This document shows positions 1 through 11,300 of a stretch of DNA of 64,000 nt, in pieces (the stretch's first letter is position 1; each line of letters opens with the position of its first letter). A model generated the notes under the pieces. The model was not told the DNA's origin. It saw only the letters and a program-made list of their open reading frames with translations, and made no database searches. Made by a program: the position numbers and the translations under genes. The stretch lies in contig CAADRB010000004.1 of NCBI GenBank assembly GCA_900708905.1, positions 4,567,257 to 4,631,256 on the forward strand. The letters run 5' to 3'. The DNA comes from Hymenolepis diminuta. Lineage: Eukaryota > Platyhelminthes > Cestoda > Cyclophyllidea > Hymenolepididae.

Positions 1-1742
1 CCAATAATAACACGAAATTATTAGAAGAGTTTGTATTTTTTATCAGGCTCACGTGTCAGCTCCATACTAAAAGCCGAGATTTTGATATTTATTGTTACTC
101 ATCAGACGAACAAAGGATGTGCAATAGTCAACTCAATTCAGAATATCATTATTTATTACAGGCTCTTTCAATTTCTTGTTGTTCTTCCATATTTCTATTT
201 TTCTTTATTTTTTACTGCTGTACAAGGTACCAATGGCCTCACTCGGTTCTCGGTATTCTGACTTATGAAATGCTGTCGCCTCTTGTCAGCCGTTAGGAAA
301 ACCATTACTTTTATAACGGGCTACCTCTAACTTGGATGGAATGCTTAGAGTAATTATACTGACTGGATAACTCGAACCCTGCCTCTATTTCGAGACTCTT
401 CTCCCAAGGTTCTTCTCCGTTCTACAGTCCTATTGAGTCTGGTAGTGAAAGAAGGTTAAATTTTGAAGTTACAGATATTTATAAGCTAGTGTATAGCTCT
501 TATCGCAAATTCAAAGCCATGGAACAATTAGAAATATATTTATATTTGCTCAAAATAATTTGATCATGCCTTATTCTGCTCCCCCATTAGGTATTTATGA
601 ATACTCAAATATGCTTAATTAGGATTGCCTGTGGCAGTAGAGATTAGCTTAACATCAACAAATTAATTTGTGCAACCNNNNNNNNNNNNNNNNNNNNNNN
701 NNNNNNNNNNNNNNNNNNNNNNNNNNNNNNNNNNNNNNNNNNNNNNNNNNNNNCTAGTGACCTTATTAATATTATTCTGTGTAATTTTTCCCACAACCTA
801 CTCTGTTGATATGTCTAACCACAAAGTATAACGAGGGCAGAAGTCTGCAGGCAGTGTTTATGCTGAAATCATTTTTTAAATGCACAAACGTAGATAAAAC
901 AATCACGTGGCAAATCGCTATTGCTACCGAAGAATTAGAGGAAGGCTAAGCTAGTAATCTTGAGTGGCCGCGGGTACAAGATGACCCTTGTAATCTACTA
1001 TATTTGTTGGTGCACTTTCCCATCCTCGATATTCTCAAAGACTTTATGCCCTTTCATTATATATTACCTCATGTATAGAATGTCTTTATATGAATACTTA
1101 TTTAAACAATGCCTGTTATAACAAAATTTCAAAATTAATCTTTATATTTATTACATATTATTTCGAAATATCTAAGATGTACTTTTATATCCTTTGAAAA
1201 CTCGTTAAAAAATTATCATATAAACTTGGAGGGATTTGAATCAATCATATGCTTATCTTCTTACGTGTTGTCAATCAAATCAACCTTGCATTTTTTATTA
1301 ACCCTCAAGCTTCATTCACGTTCGTGCGGCCATGGTTGTCTAGTTTGTCAGTTTGTCATTCAATGACATCAACCCATTTCATATGCAAAGAAGCGTTCTT
1401 TGCATTGCTCAGCAAATCGGTGTACATTGCTATACGCTATTCAGTCGCTGCTGGGAGCTACATGCTTAGCTTAAAATTTGACCCCGTGATCTATCCGAAT
1501 TGCGAGAAGAATCATATTTTATCTGCCAGTGTAGATAAAATTAAAATAAATTGTACTTTTAATAAACAATTAAACGCATGACAACCACATACAATCATGA
1601 AATAAAGTAAAAAAAACATGTAAATGAGGCGAAGATTGTTTTAATTACTCGGAGCCAGTAAACATTGTAAATGGTTTTCGTTCAATTTACAAGTTAAAAT
1701 TAAATAACTCATTCTAATTTTCTATGCATTTATTTTGTTTTA
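1..1742. other. intergenic, no gene seen
   Basis: AT-rich sequence with stop codons in all frames apart from short chance open stretches that resemble no family I recognise. An AATAAA signal on the minus strand at 1729-1734 belongs to the dynein light chain gene to its right. Confidence 0.6.
678..753. other. assembly gap (run of N)
   Basis: Seventy-six unresolved bases. The flanks are AT-rich with no coding signal, so no gene is visibly cut by the gap. A further single N stands at 4906, inside the retrotransposon remnant. Confidence 0.99.
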
Positions 1743-2089
1743 TTATCCAGATTTGAAGAGTAAAATAGCAACAGTATTCATGAAAAAGTATATAAAGTTA
1801 TTGTTTTCGTGTGTAACAAAGCTAAAATGAACAAAATAATTGTCAAATACAAAATACACAAATATATAATTGAATAAATCAATAATCAGTACCTTCCATA
1901 ACTTCGACCTACTATACAGTGCCAGGTAGCACCATATCTCATGTCAAATTCCCTTTTGATGTGACCCGCAATATCTTTTTCCAATACGTGGTATTTCATG
2001 GCCTCATTGGCGGAAGTCAGTGATCTCTTTTGCATCTCTTCGGGCATGTCAGAATATTTGATAAGGGCTTTATACTTTTTCATCATCAA
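1743..2089 (-). CDS. dynein light chain, LC8 type (two exons)
   Basis: LC8 light chains are small dimeric hub proteins of the dynein motor; in flatworms many paralogs occur in the tegument (family knowledge). Exon 1 is 1893-2089 and exon 2 is 1743-1821, with a 71-bp GT-AG intron. Exon 1 ends in phase 2 inside the Ser codon of the family's FGSY motif, and exon 2 supplies one base plus 25 codons and a stop. The joined product is about 91 residues, matching the usual 89-90. Visible marks are KALIKYSDMPEEMQ near the N-terminus, TWHCIVGRSYGS in the middle, FVTHE, FIYFF and the C-terminal ending ILLFKSG. Several Met codons stand in a row at the start, and a TAA lies in frame just upstream, so the exact Met is uncertain but no coding is lost. 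A minus-strand AATAAA follows nine bases past the stop. It appears intact. Read without the intron it would stop early and lose the last beta-strand. Confidence 0.88.
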
Positions 2090-3860
2090 TTAGCCCACTC
2101 CTCTCGATAATCTAAAAGTAAAATACGTTCTATTTTATAGGTGACTTTTGAAGAGGATTTACTTGACTTGGCCTCAAAATTCCCGTTTTCACAAGCAATG
2201 TAATGAGGAGGTACCTCGCGTGAATCAGTTGTTTTAATTTATAAAATGAAACTCAGAAAATTCTTTTTATGTTTGCGCGTGGGAAAGATTTTAAACGCGT
2301 TTATTTAAAATGACGAGAAGATTTTATACAAATATTAATCCGCAATCTTAACCAGCAGGATATTTGATACCTAGATTTCTTTTGCAATAGCAAACAACTC
2401 TATTTAAACAATTTGTTTACAAATATTTGTTCATTTTCAAATTACTGATAAATATATTCAAATACAAATGCACACTTGTAAAACTCACTTGGTATCGACA
2501 TATTGAAATGAAAAAAATCTTTGATAAAGAAAATTCACTTTCGAAACTTTCTAGCAATTATAATTTCAGATTTGATTTTAATTTCCTCCTGAGAGCCATT
2601 TTATTCTTTATTATTTCATTAAGAGGCTGTGTACAATATTTAATTTTGCTTTTCTTTCTTAGACTCAGCCACAACACTTTATCTCTCTTTGATTATTCAT
2701 GATACAACAAGACAATTTAAAAAACCTTGATACTAGGGACAGAACTTAAATAATAAATATTTCCAGTAGGTGGGAAACAGTTTCAGTTAACTCTATTTTA
2801 CCTCTCTAAACCTGTAACGGAAGTAAGGAGCGGGGGAAGAAGAAGTGATAACTTTTTCCCCCACTCCCAATATTTCTTCTCTGAATAAAAATGTAATTTC
2901 TTTCTTTATTTCCCCACCGATAAAAGGCACTTGATAATTATGCCTATTTGTTTAAGCCGATACCGATTGGGACGGAGTTTCGTGAATACACGCGTGTTGA
3001 CTATAACGTGTCTAGTGACCTGCCGTGGGTAATTGGCTTCTGTGTTAAGTTGCTATATTACCGAGTTTTCTAGATTGTTGGCTCTGCGAAATCACTACCG
3101 GGACTTCCAGTTGGTTACGTGACATCAGATATCATTGCCAATAAACCAAATTATCATTTTATCCATCTCTTAACAGTTGTAAATTTCTAGATAGATATTG
3201 CACGTCTTTCGTGGTTCAACAGCTGCTGGAGCATACGGATCATTACAGTCTTTTCACCGCAGACTGACTTATAATTAGATAATTAAATTTACTTGCATAT
3301 TAAGTAAGTAGGACTTATATCCAAATCAAGGGAAATCTATTTCGCAAAAAAATTTATTTCCTGATGTAAATGACAAGTTGCATTTTGTTTTAAATAGAAG
3401 TAAATGAAGAGTCTCACTTCACGTGTTGTTTAGCTCAAATAAAAGTAATAAAGATATTAAAGTATATAATATTTCAAATGTAAGCAGTAATGTCTCGTCC
3501 GCAGAAATTGCAGCCGAAAATGCATTGCAGTATTGTTTAATACTGTCTCTCCATCTCCTTCTTAATGCCGGCTGCAATATCATTGAAATCAGAGTACTGA
3601 TTCACGACAGCCATTGCAACATTTATTTCATTCTTTTCCATCTCTCTCTATATTACCGATTTTATTATATTCGCTTCTTGGCCAATCGTGATATTAAACA
3701 ATTTTCCGTCTTAAATTAATTTGCAACTTTACAAAGCCATCACTAAAATTCTCTTCCCGTAACTTGGCTTCAATCAGTCCTTTTTTCAATGTTCTTTCTA
3801 TATATCAGTAATAAAAATTTTTGCAGAATAAATTAATATTTTATAAACATTCCAAGCAGG
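2090..3860. other. intergenic, no gene seen
   Basis: Low-complexity AT-rich DNA. Open stretches here are short and compositionally skewed toward Phe, Leu and Ile, as expected from random AT-rich sequence. Upstream of the light-chain gene a TTTTAG acceptor-like site lies at about 2110, which could belong to an untranslated 5' exon or a trans-splicing site; nothing decides this. Confidence 0.5.
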
Positions 3861-4401
3861 AATGTATTGCACTGAAACTGATGGGTCCTTGACAGTCCGA
3901 TTTCTAAAGTCTCCATTCAGAAGTGCAAAAAATAAAAGCTTGGTTACATGGCCAATTTCTTCTTTACGTTCTTGTATCCGACGAGAACTGTTATACTTTC
4001 ACCAGTTCTTACTATCTGTGCCAAAGTCATCCTTCTTGTCCTCTCTCCCTTTTCTGCCCAAAAAGGTCTAATGAATCAGAACCTATAGCGAACGCAGTGA
4101 CCGCTTCTATCGTTCATCCTATCTTTGATCCAAGGAACCCATATGTCTGACCCCGACAATTGGAGAACGGCTTGCAATAGCGGTGCATTACTGGGCAGAC
4201 AACAGTGTTTCACCATGCTTTTTCTGCTCTCCGAACTGATGTTAACACTCAAATCGTCGATATTGTCGACAAGACATCAGAAGATAGCTCTTAGGACACA
4301 CTTAAAAGAGCTATCATTAGTAGCCTCGCTGATTCTCAAGAAAAACCTGTACAACAACTGCTCTTGCAGGAGATTGCACTCCTTCTCAACTTCTCCATCC
4401 T

Positions 4402-4620
4402 ATGCGAATTCTCTCTCTCAGGGTAGATGACGTGATGCTGAGACAGTTATGGATAAAGTGTCTCCCTGTGGACGTGGCGACATGTCTAGCTACCAATGTC
4501 AACAGAAGCAACCTTGATGAAATAGCTGAATCAGCCGACAAAATTCAAAACTTTCCTGTCAGCCGTGTGTCCATACAGTGGGAACCACAACCCCTAACCA
4601 TGTCACTACACAACAGCCTT
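4402..4620 (+). pseudogene. retrotransposon gag fragment
   Basis: This is the best preserved piece of the element. In one frame it reads a capsid-like helical segment: LRQLWIKCLP, VATCLATN, LDEIAESADKI. The spacing of these three pieces is that of Ty3/Gypsy gag proteins (family knowledge). The upstream part of gag lies in another frame (about 4125-4410), so at least one frameshift separates them. Downstream the reading frame stays open to 4860 but loses resemblance, and no CCHC zinc knuckle is found. Confidence 0.7.
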
Positions 4621-4965
4621 ATGTCCTACCCAAACGGTCGGAGAAACTGGAACTGCTCGTGCCAAACATCTTGCAACTTGGCAACACACAACGTCCTCGT
4701 CTCTCAAAACAGTCAGGTATTTCTCCTAAACACCAAAATTAAATCTACTATTATCATAGGATACATGGGGATGACGTCAAGAAATGTCAACCAGGTTGCA
4801 AATACTCCAAGACTGACACATCTAATCCGCAGGGAAACTTTACTGGCTGGCAACGACTGATCCTGGCCATTACACCAGTCGCCTCCTCTATGTAGTGTTT
4901 CTCCCNTGTCCCCGCTCTTTGGAAAAACGTTTTTCCAACCCACCAATCTTAATAATTGGATTGGT

Positions 4966-5187
4966 GGTACCACCAATCTTCAGGCAGCTAAGATCACCAC
5001 ATGCGGTCAAAAATTCCTAAGCCTGGATTTAGGACATCGTCGCGAATTCCCACTTGTCTTCCTCTTTGGCAATGTCCAAAAACTCATCATTGATGCCTAT
5101 TTCCTCCCTGAATTCAACTTACTTGCCACTTTCAAGGACCGCTCTCTACACGGCAGTTTGTACTCTTCATGTTGTCTGTGCTATTGA
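4966..5187 (+). pseudogene. retrotransposon aspartic protease fragment
   Basis: One frame reads TNLQAAKITTCGQ, KFLSLDLGHRREFPLVFLF, NVQKLIIDAYFLPEFNLL and ends at a TGA at 5185-5187. The order (flap region, hydrophobic strand, I-x-A-x-F-L) is that of Ty3/Gypsy retropepsins. The N-terminal DTGA-type active site should lie upstream but that stretch, near the single N at 4906 and a small inverted repeat at 4939-4977, is scrambled. Confidence 0.65.
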
Positions 5188-5529
5188 TATCTTAGACCCA
5201 ATCAGCCTACATGTCTTCTACCCGTCAGCAATTCCTTCTCTAGCATCCTATCTGAGTCTCCATCTGTCAACTCAGATATTGCTAACTCTACCATTCCACC
5301 TTCTTGTATATTCCATCCCAAAATTTCCCGCACTCGTTGCGGTCAAAGAGCTTCCTCGCCATCCCAACTTACCGAATATGTACAATAACAAAGTATCGAG
5401 CATTTTTTCTACCTTTCAGCTATCTAGCAACGCTCTAGAGGGGGATTACTGTGAAGTTCACAAAGCTACTAAGGCGGATCAAGGGAATCTCACGTGCACT
5501 AGAACATTCTGGAAATTGTGAATGTGTAA

Positions 5530-5700
5530 CAGATCGCGCAGGGAGCAAGCCTGGACGTGTGTGCAGAGGCCTTCCCAGCCAATCAGTGACCAATATCCCT
5601 TCAGCATAACGTTGACTGTATTTATTGACTAAGTTTTTGGCAATGAATCATAGTTGAGCAATTAACTCTCTCCACTCAATTCCTTCTTTATTCCTGCCAC
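5530..5700 (+). repeat. LTR-like segment, copy 1 of 3
   Basis: Shares the ordered words GCAGAGGCC, CAGCCAATCAG, CAATATCCCT and CTCTCCACTCAAT with copies at about 49200-49539 and 53100-53395. It follows directly on the gag-protease remnant, as a 3' LTR would after an internal deletion. The TATA box seen in the 49-kb copy is replaced here by a TGTATTTATTG stretch. Boundaries are approximate. Confidence 0.55.
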
Positions 5701-6182
5701 TTTGGGCACATTTCGATGCATAAATTCCCAGATTTATGGAAAAAATTGCATCCACAATATTTAGTGTTTGCTGATCATTTGATCTAGTTCTATGAATGGA
5801 CGGTCAAGATAACTCGATTTGTTAGTGTCTTGTCACAACCACGAGCAGGTAGATGTGACAAGGCATAAATAAGGCTCTTATCGAGGTGAAAACTGTCAAG
5901 AACTGTTAGAGTACGTACTATCTGTGCTCTTCTCATGTTTTTTTTAAAATAAAATTATCGGTAAGGAATTAAATTATCTTCTCTCAATCATCTTTATGGA
6001 GATTTGAACTGTTAAGTTTACATTGAGAAGTTAAAACAAAATAGCAGGAATAATGTTAGAAAAGATTAAACTATAGAATATTCATGAGCTCATATAATAT
6101 AAGAGTGCAACGCCTATTTCGTAGTCGGCATTTTTTAAAACTATTTATGTGAAATGCGAAGAAAAATATACATTAACCAAAA

Positions 6183-6585
6183 CTAAAAAGGAGAAATAGC
6201 GAGGCTGCCCATAGAGAAATGATTAAAATATTTTATCTCGTGAATAACATTACTAAAATGAAAAATAAATTGCTATTAAAATATTAATAATTTTAATTTA
6301 AGAGGGTAGAAGGAATTTTTACCATCCAAAATTTCTTTCGACTATATAATGCCATGTGTGATTACGCATATTATCAAATGCCTTCTTGATGTGAGCCGGG
6401 ATGCCTTTCTCTACGTTATCTCTCTCCATGGCATCTTCAACAGTGTCGACGGAACTTGACCGCGTTTCATCCGACATATCGGCATTCTTAACTACTGCTT
6501 TACGATCACCTATCTTCTTGTTAGCCTTCTTCCTACAGTTTATGGGAATTTTTGAAATCCCGTCATTTACGCCCCAGACTGTCAT
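6183..6585 (-). CDS. divergent dynein light chain, LC8 type (two exons, shortened C-terminus)
   Basis: Exon 1 is 6323-6585 and exon 2 is 6183-6252 with a 70-bp GT-AG intron at the same codon and phase as the other light chains here. Exon 1 carries [12 protein letters not shown], then HIKKAFDN and [12 protein letters not shown]; the conserved WHC is changed to WHY. Exon 2 reads a weakened NVIHE, SMGSLAI and stops at SPF, where normal members continue to LLFKSG, so three to four terminal residues are lost. The N-terminus has about 27 extra residues before the usual start at GDRKAV, and no closer Met is in frame. Changed core residues and the early stop suggest relaxed constraint. It may be a young pseudogene or a fast-evolving tegument paralog. 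Confidence 0.65.
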
Positions 6586-8182
6586 TTCACTAAAATCAGT
6601 TAAGTACGGCCTGTGTTTTTTCTAAAGTTTCAGTATTTCAATCATGCAATCACAACGGTTTATTGATTTGATCCTGATGAGTTTCTTTTATTTTTTCACT
6701 TTAATAATTACATTTTGATTAATATTACAAATAATTTAACAGAAGTCTGAAATTGAAATGAACGAAAAAGGCGCGAGAGAAAAGTTTTTCATTTGTATAT
6801 TTCGAAAATGGTTATGATTCAGGTAAAATGATGCATATTCTTCGTTATACGAGTGATATATCAGTGATGACGCGACATAAATATTTTTATAGATTTCAAG
6901 GCACAAACTTGATGACTGAATCGAACAGTCCCATGGTTTAACGCCTTTCAAAAAGGGAATGAGCAAATGCAAATTGAGTAGAGTCAGAATCAGTATCGTC
7001 CCCTTTAGAAATGTTCGGACATATTTTTAACCTGATTATGCAAGTAAACAAAACGCAGAAGAAAGTTTGTTAATATCTTGAGGGGACTTTATGAGACACA
7101 TAAATGAACTAAACTATCTTTCATTTGGTATCCCCAATCCTTGTTGGATAGAACTATCATATTTTGTTAAGAATCAGAAAAAGGAGAGCGTCCAGCAGCA
7201 TTATCCAGAATATGCGGCGGTTTCGAACTGGAGTACACAACGTAGTTTATAACTGAGTGGATTTAATCTAAAGAGATGTTATTTTCCTTGATTCAAGCGG
7301 AATGTCAAAATTCAAAAGAATTCGCTGATTTTTGTTTTTATAACTGATCTGTAGACTATTGGGATATAAATAGTCTGTACAAGACGGTATTTTGTTTGGA
7401 AGGAGATGATATTTTTACAATCACGCAAATTTATCAAAGCGGATGCAGAGCTATAGCTGTGAGAAATAATTTTTGGAAGAAATGAGAGGAATCGGCACAC
7501 AAGATTCAGGAGTCTTAATGTTTTGCTTCGCATCTCGAGAGAATACGTGCTGCATTTTCAATGAACGTTTGGACCTGCTTCAAATTTGATATCAAAGTCA
7601 AACACGACATTCTGGTCTAGAGCATTACGAACATTCTTGTTCTTTATTAAACTTAAAGCAGCCGAAAATTGGGCCACGGAAACCCTTGTTGATCATTCCC
7701 CTTGAAGAGGAGTGATTCCGTTCTTTTCTGCAAAAAGTCACAGTTTCACACTTCACCATTTTCGCTCGAATTCTCTTAAGGTGGGGACTTAGAGATAGGA
7801 ATTAACATTGCTGGCAGTTTTAGTCATGACATATCTGCTGAAATCAAAAAAAATTTGGCTCCATTGTCGAAGTGTCTTAGCCTTGACTTAGGGAAAACTT
7901 TCTGGTTTTCCTTTGTCAACAATTATGGTAATGAATAATGACGCATTAAACTGAGTTGATCAATATTAAACTGATATTAAGAACATAAATCAAGTACGAA
8001 ATTTCACCATCTAGGGCATCCTCTTATTGATACCCTTTGGAGTTATGCATAAAAACCTTTTTTGTAAATAATTCCCTGCAGAGGCCAGTTTACTCAATCC
8101 CTCTAATACTGAGTGCACATAGAGCTATAAAATAGATTTTTGATGTACTTTTAAGTAAAATTTACGATTCCTGTCGAATTCA
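6586..8182. other. intergenic; short dispersed repeat at about 7660-7850
   Basis: No gene recognised. A segment centred on 7746-7780 (CACACTTCACCATTTTCGCT) matches 30462-30500 inside the MAP1-like gene's ninth intron at high identity, with weaker similarity on both sides, so both are probably fragments of one interspersed repeat. Confidence 0.4.
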
Positions 8183-8359
8183 GTTATCACATATGCGGAG
8201 ATATCCCAGAAGATGCAACGGAGATCCGTAGATCTAACTAAGGTGGCAATACAGAGGCATACTGTTGAAAAGGACACAGCCGATTATATTAAGAGGGGTC
8301 TTGATCAGCAATATGGTCCAAGCTGGCATTGTGTCGTCGGCAAAAATTTTGGAAGATGA
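8183..8359 (+). pseudogene. dynein light chain LC8 pseudogene (first coding exon only)
   Basis: One frame reads EISQKMQRRSVD, HTVEKDTADYIKRGLDQQYG and PSWHCVVGKNFG and then a stop. This aligns end to end with exon 1 of the neighbours. In the intact genes the exon ends GGAAG followed by GT; here GGAAG is followed by ATGAGA, as if GTGAGA had lost its first base to G-to-A change, so the donor is destroyed and the frame terminates. The counterpart of exon 2 (VTHE...FKSG) was not found in the next several hundred bases. No convincing start is present: the frame runs upstream into unrelated sequence, and NADM is replaced. It lies on the strand opposite to the other copies. Confidence 0.75.
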
Positions 8360-11300
8360 GATGGTTACCATCGTCCACTGTATCGCTGTTAAAATCAATT
8401 AGTTTAGTGATATTATTTTATCTTATATTCGTTTTAACTCTACATCTCACGCACAGGGACATCTCGTATATCTCAACCTGAATTCATTCGATAATATTTT
8501 AAATAAAAAAACGCAAACTAAACTGTTTATGAAGGAGAAATATATAGTAATCGACATATTTAAACGGTAATTTTTATGGGAAACAGCTTATTTAAAATTA
8601 AAAATTTTGAATATCAATTTAATTTTTTCCAATAACTATTGCAGAAAAATCATATAAAACGAGAATAAGTAACTGAAGACATTGAAATACCAAGAAGAAA
8701 AGAAAATAATAATTCATTATGTAAGTTGTTATAGTATAATATTACATTCTGGTTATCATTTAAGTAGGAGCTGAAAAGAAAAGCATTTAAGCCGCAGCCA
8801 GCTAGTTTTAGTTGAGAAAAACCGAAAAATCATTAACTTACAAGGTAGCAATAGAATGGATCATGTGGGGAGGGGAATGTCGTATCAGTCAACTATGGAG
8901 GATTGCATATTATCACATTCCGTTCTTTGCACTTTAAGTAATTTGAACGTTTATTATTAAGGCCAAACACTGCTGTAATGATTATTTATTTAAAGTAGCA
9001 GATATTTTTCGACTAAAGTTTTATTTTAATAAACTTTTTTGAATGCGCTGCTGAAAACTGAATGACGTAGGCATAAATAAATTCTCATTATTATAATTGA
9101 GAATTCCAAATTTAACAAAAAATCAAATTTTTCCAAGTTGCTGAAATATTTGGTAATAACCTAAATAACGGGAGCAAATTCACATTCTTTACGCCGAGGG
9201 AAGTTAATAGAATAAGATAAGTAGATAGGATTCGAAATGAACTAATATTAATTAAGTTCACTTGAAAATGCCGACGAATTAGGGCTTATGTAGTTTTAAT
9301 ATAAATATCATAAGCGAGCAATTAGAGCATTTTATCTTAAAATACTCTGTCTATGCGATTAAAATTTATTAATTCAATAATACGTGACAAATAATGTATT
9401 AAAATATATATAGGTAAAGAAAACTTCATTATCTTACACTAACGGCTCGGCAGCTTTATAGATGGGGGTGACGCCATCGTCCCATCTTCCAACTTGGTAT
9501 ATTCGGTAGCATGTTTTCTCATGCAATCCGACAAATTTGGACTTATTTCCGTAGGCGAGACTAACATTTAACATATCTTAGTTTGTAAAGATAGGCTTTA
9601 ATATTATTTAACATATTATTATTCAAGGTAACTATTCGTTGGAATAATACTGTGGAAGTTGGGCTGTATTAAAAATGAAAACTATCATATTGTTAGACAA
9701 TTATTTTCAAAAAGTCATTTTTAAGGAAAATTCATTAATTCTAAACCGTATTTAGAATTGAAGAATAAAAATATGTAAAGAGTTCAGTCACTTTGTTTAC
9801 TTTTACAAGGCTGAATTTTTGGTGAGTAAATGAGAAACAAATTGGTCGAATGCGCACACTGTTTATCTGCTTGGCAGTGATTATTGGTTCGTCTGGCTTG
9901 TCTATAGCAGAACCAGTGCCACTTTTGGTGCCGCTAATTTGGATGAGTCAATATTGGAAGTCCATCTCCATAGAATTGCCATTTCACACTGTGTAGGGTT
10001 CTGCAGGCTGCCAAATCACATAAATCTCATTGTTAATCGGTATAGTTTTATTTCGCAAAAAAAGAATATCAATAGTTTTATACTACTATTAAAATAATAG
10101 TAGGAACGTATTATTTGAAGCTGCAAAGGTGTTTGGTGACTTTCAGTTAATGTATTTGATTTGTAATATTCAGAGAAGTTAATCTTATTAAAGATTAATT
10201 AAGGCATTCTGGACTCAGTCAAATTTTCTGTCGAATTATCATGATCTTGATGATCTTATATAGAGTACTCCGGGGATTCGATCTTAGACGTGTTTCCTGC
10301 TTATACTCATTAAATATCTCAGAGGATTGCTATCCATAGGAACAATTACTCAAATCTTTTTTTCCAAGTAGATAACTTAGACAGTTTGTTCATTGTTTAT
10401 GAAAGAAAAAACACTAAAAACTAAACCAATACTCACAGTCTTGTCATGCTAACTTAAAGAAAAATGGAAAAAGGACTGGAAATTTTTTGAACGACTGTCT
10501 AAATAAATGAACCGGTCATCTGGCACTGAATGAGGTGAACATGAATAATTCATGGGATATTTCACAAGATTGGAATTTTGGTACATGAAATGGTGAATAT
10601 ACCATTAAGTGAATGGGTTAAGGCAGAAATTTAATGATCAATTGGGATAAGATTCTTTTTCTTCCGACATTACTCCAACGTTTTCTCCATCCTGTCAGAT
10701 TTACTCCCTTTTAAACTAATTATTATCGCATTGAGTTGCTTTCCAACTAAAAATACTTCATCATGCCTTCCCATAACGATGTGATTTATAATTATTCACT
10801 TCTAATTCAAAATAAAAAGGGAATAACTGCTAAAGTTATATACTTAAATAACCAAATATTTGAAAATCTCTAACACTGACCTATTAAATGAACGAATTTT
10901 GTATTATTTTTCACTGTTTTTGAGCTTCAGATAATGGGAGGGAAACAGTTTGAGATTAAATTTCACTATTTACAAACTTTTCCGTTTTAATTGCTTTATT
11001 AACTATTCGCAACAAACTTTGTAAGACTATCTATACAAAAGAAAAGTGAAAAGTATTGAAGTGTACGATTTCGTCTTTAATCATTAATGCCGAAACTATT
11101 ATTTTAAATGTAATTTGCTACTTATTACACTTCAGTAAATAATAAAAGTCGATTTCTTTTCTTTTAACATTTTAGGTTCGATTCAAGCGGATAATAGTCA
11201 TTTTCCACCAGGAAATTATTTTTCAATATAATTAAAAATCAATTCATAATTTAATACCGGTTTTCATTGTTTCTATTTTTAAATTTCGTTTTAATTCATA

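Larger units (their letters stand above)
3860..5700 (+). mobile_element. decayed Ty3/Gypsy retrotransposon: gag and protease remnants ending in an LTR-like segment
   Basis: A broken element in which pieces of the gag-pol polyprotein survive in different frames. The gag part (about 4125-4560) switches frame near 4410 and contains LRQLWIKCLP, then LDEIAESADKI, the pattern of flatworm and insect Ty3 gag proteins. The protease part (about 4966-5187) retains CGQKFLSLDLG, FPLVFLF and a following FLPEFNLL, matching the flap and second half of retropepsins that precede reverse transcriptase in these elements. The catalytic Asp motif is not visible. No reverse transcriptase, RNase H or integrase is seen. 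From about 5530 the sequence matches LTR-like segments at 49.2 and 53.1 kb, so the protease end is joined nearly directly to LTR sequence by an internal deletion. Frameshifts and stops make it inactive. Confidence 0.75.

Noticed and set aside
5054..5521. 155-codon open frame next to the protease fragment
   Set aside because: The true protease-like peptide lies in another frame of the same DNA; this frame gives a Ser/Leu-rich peptide without family features.
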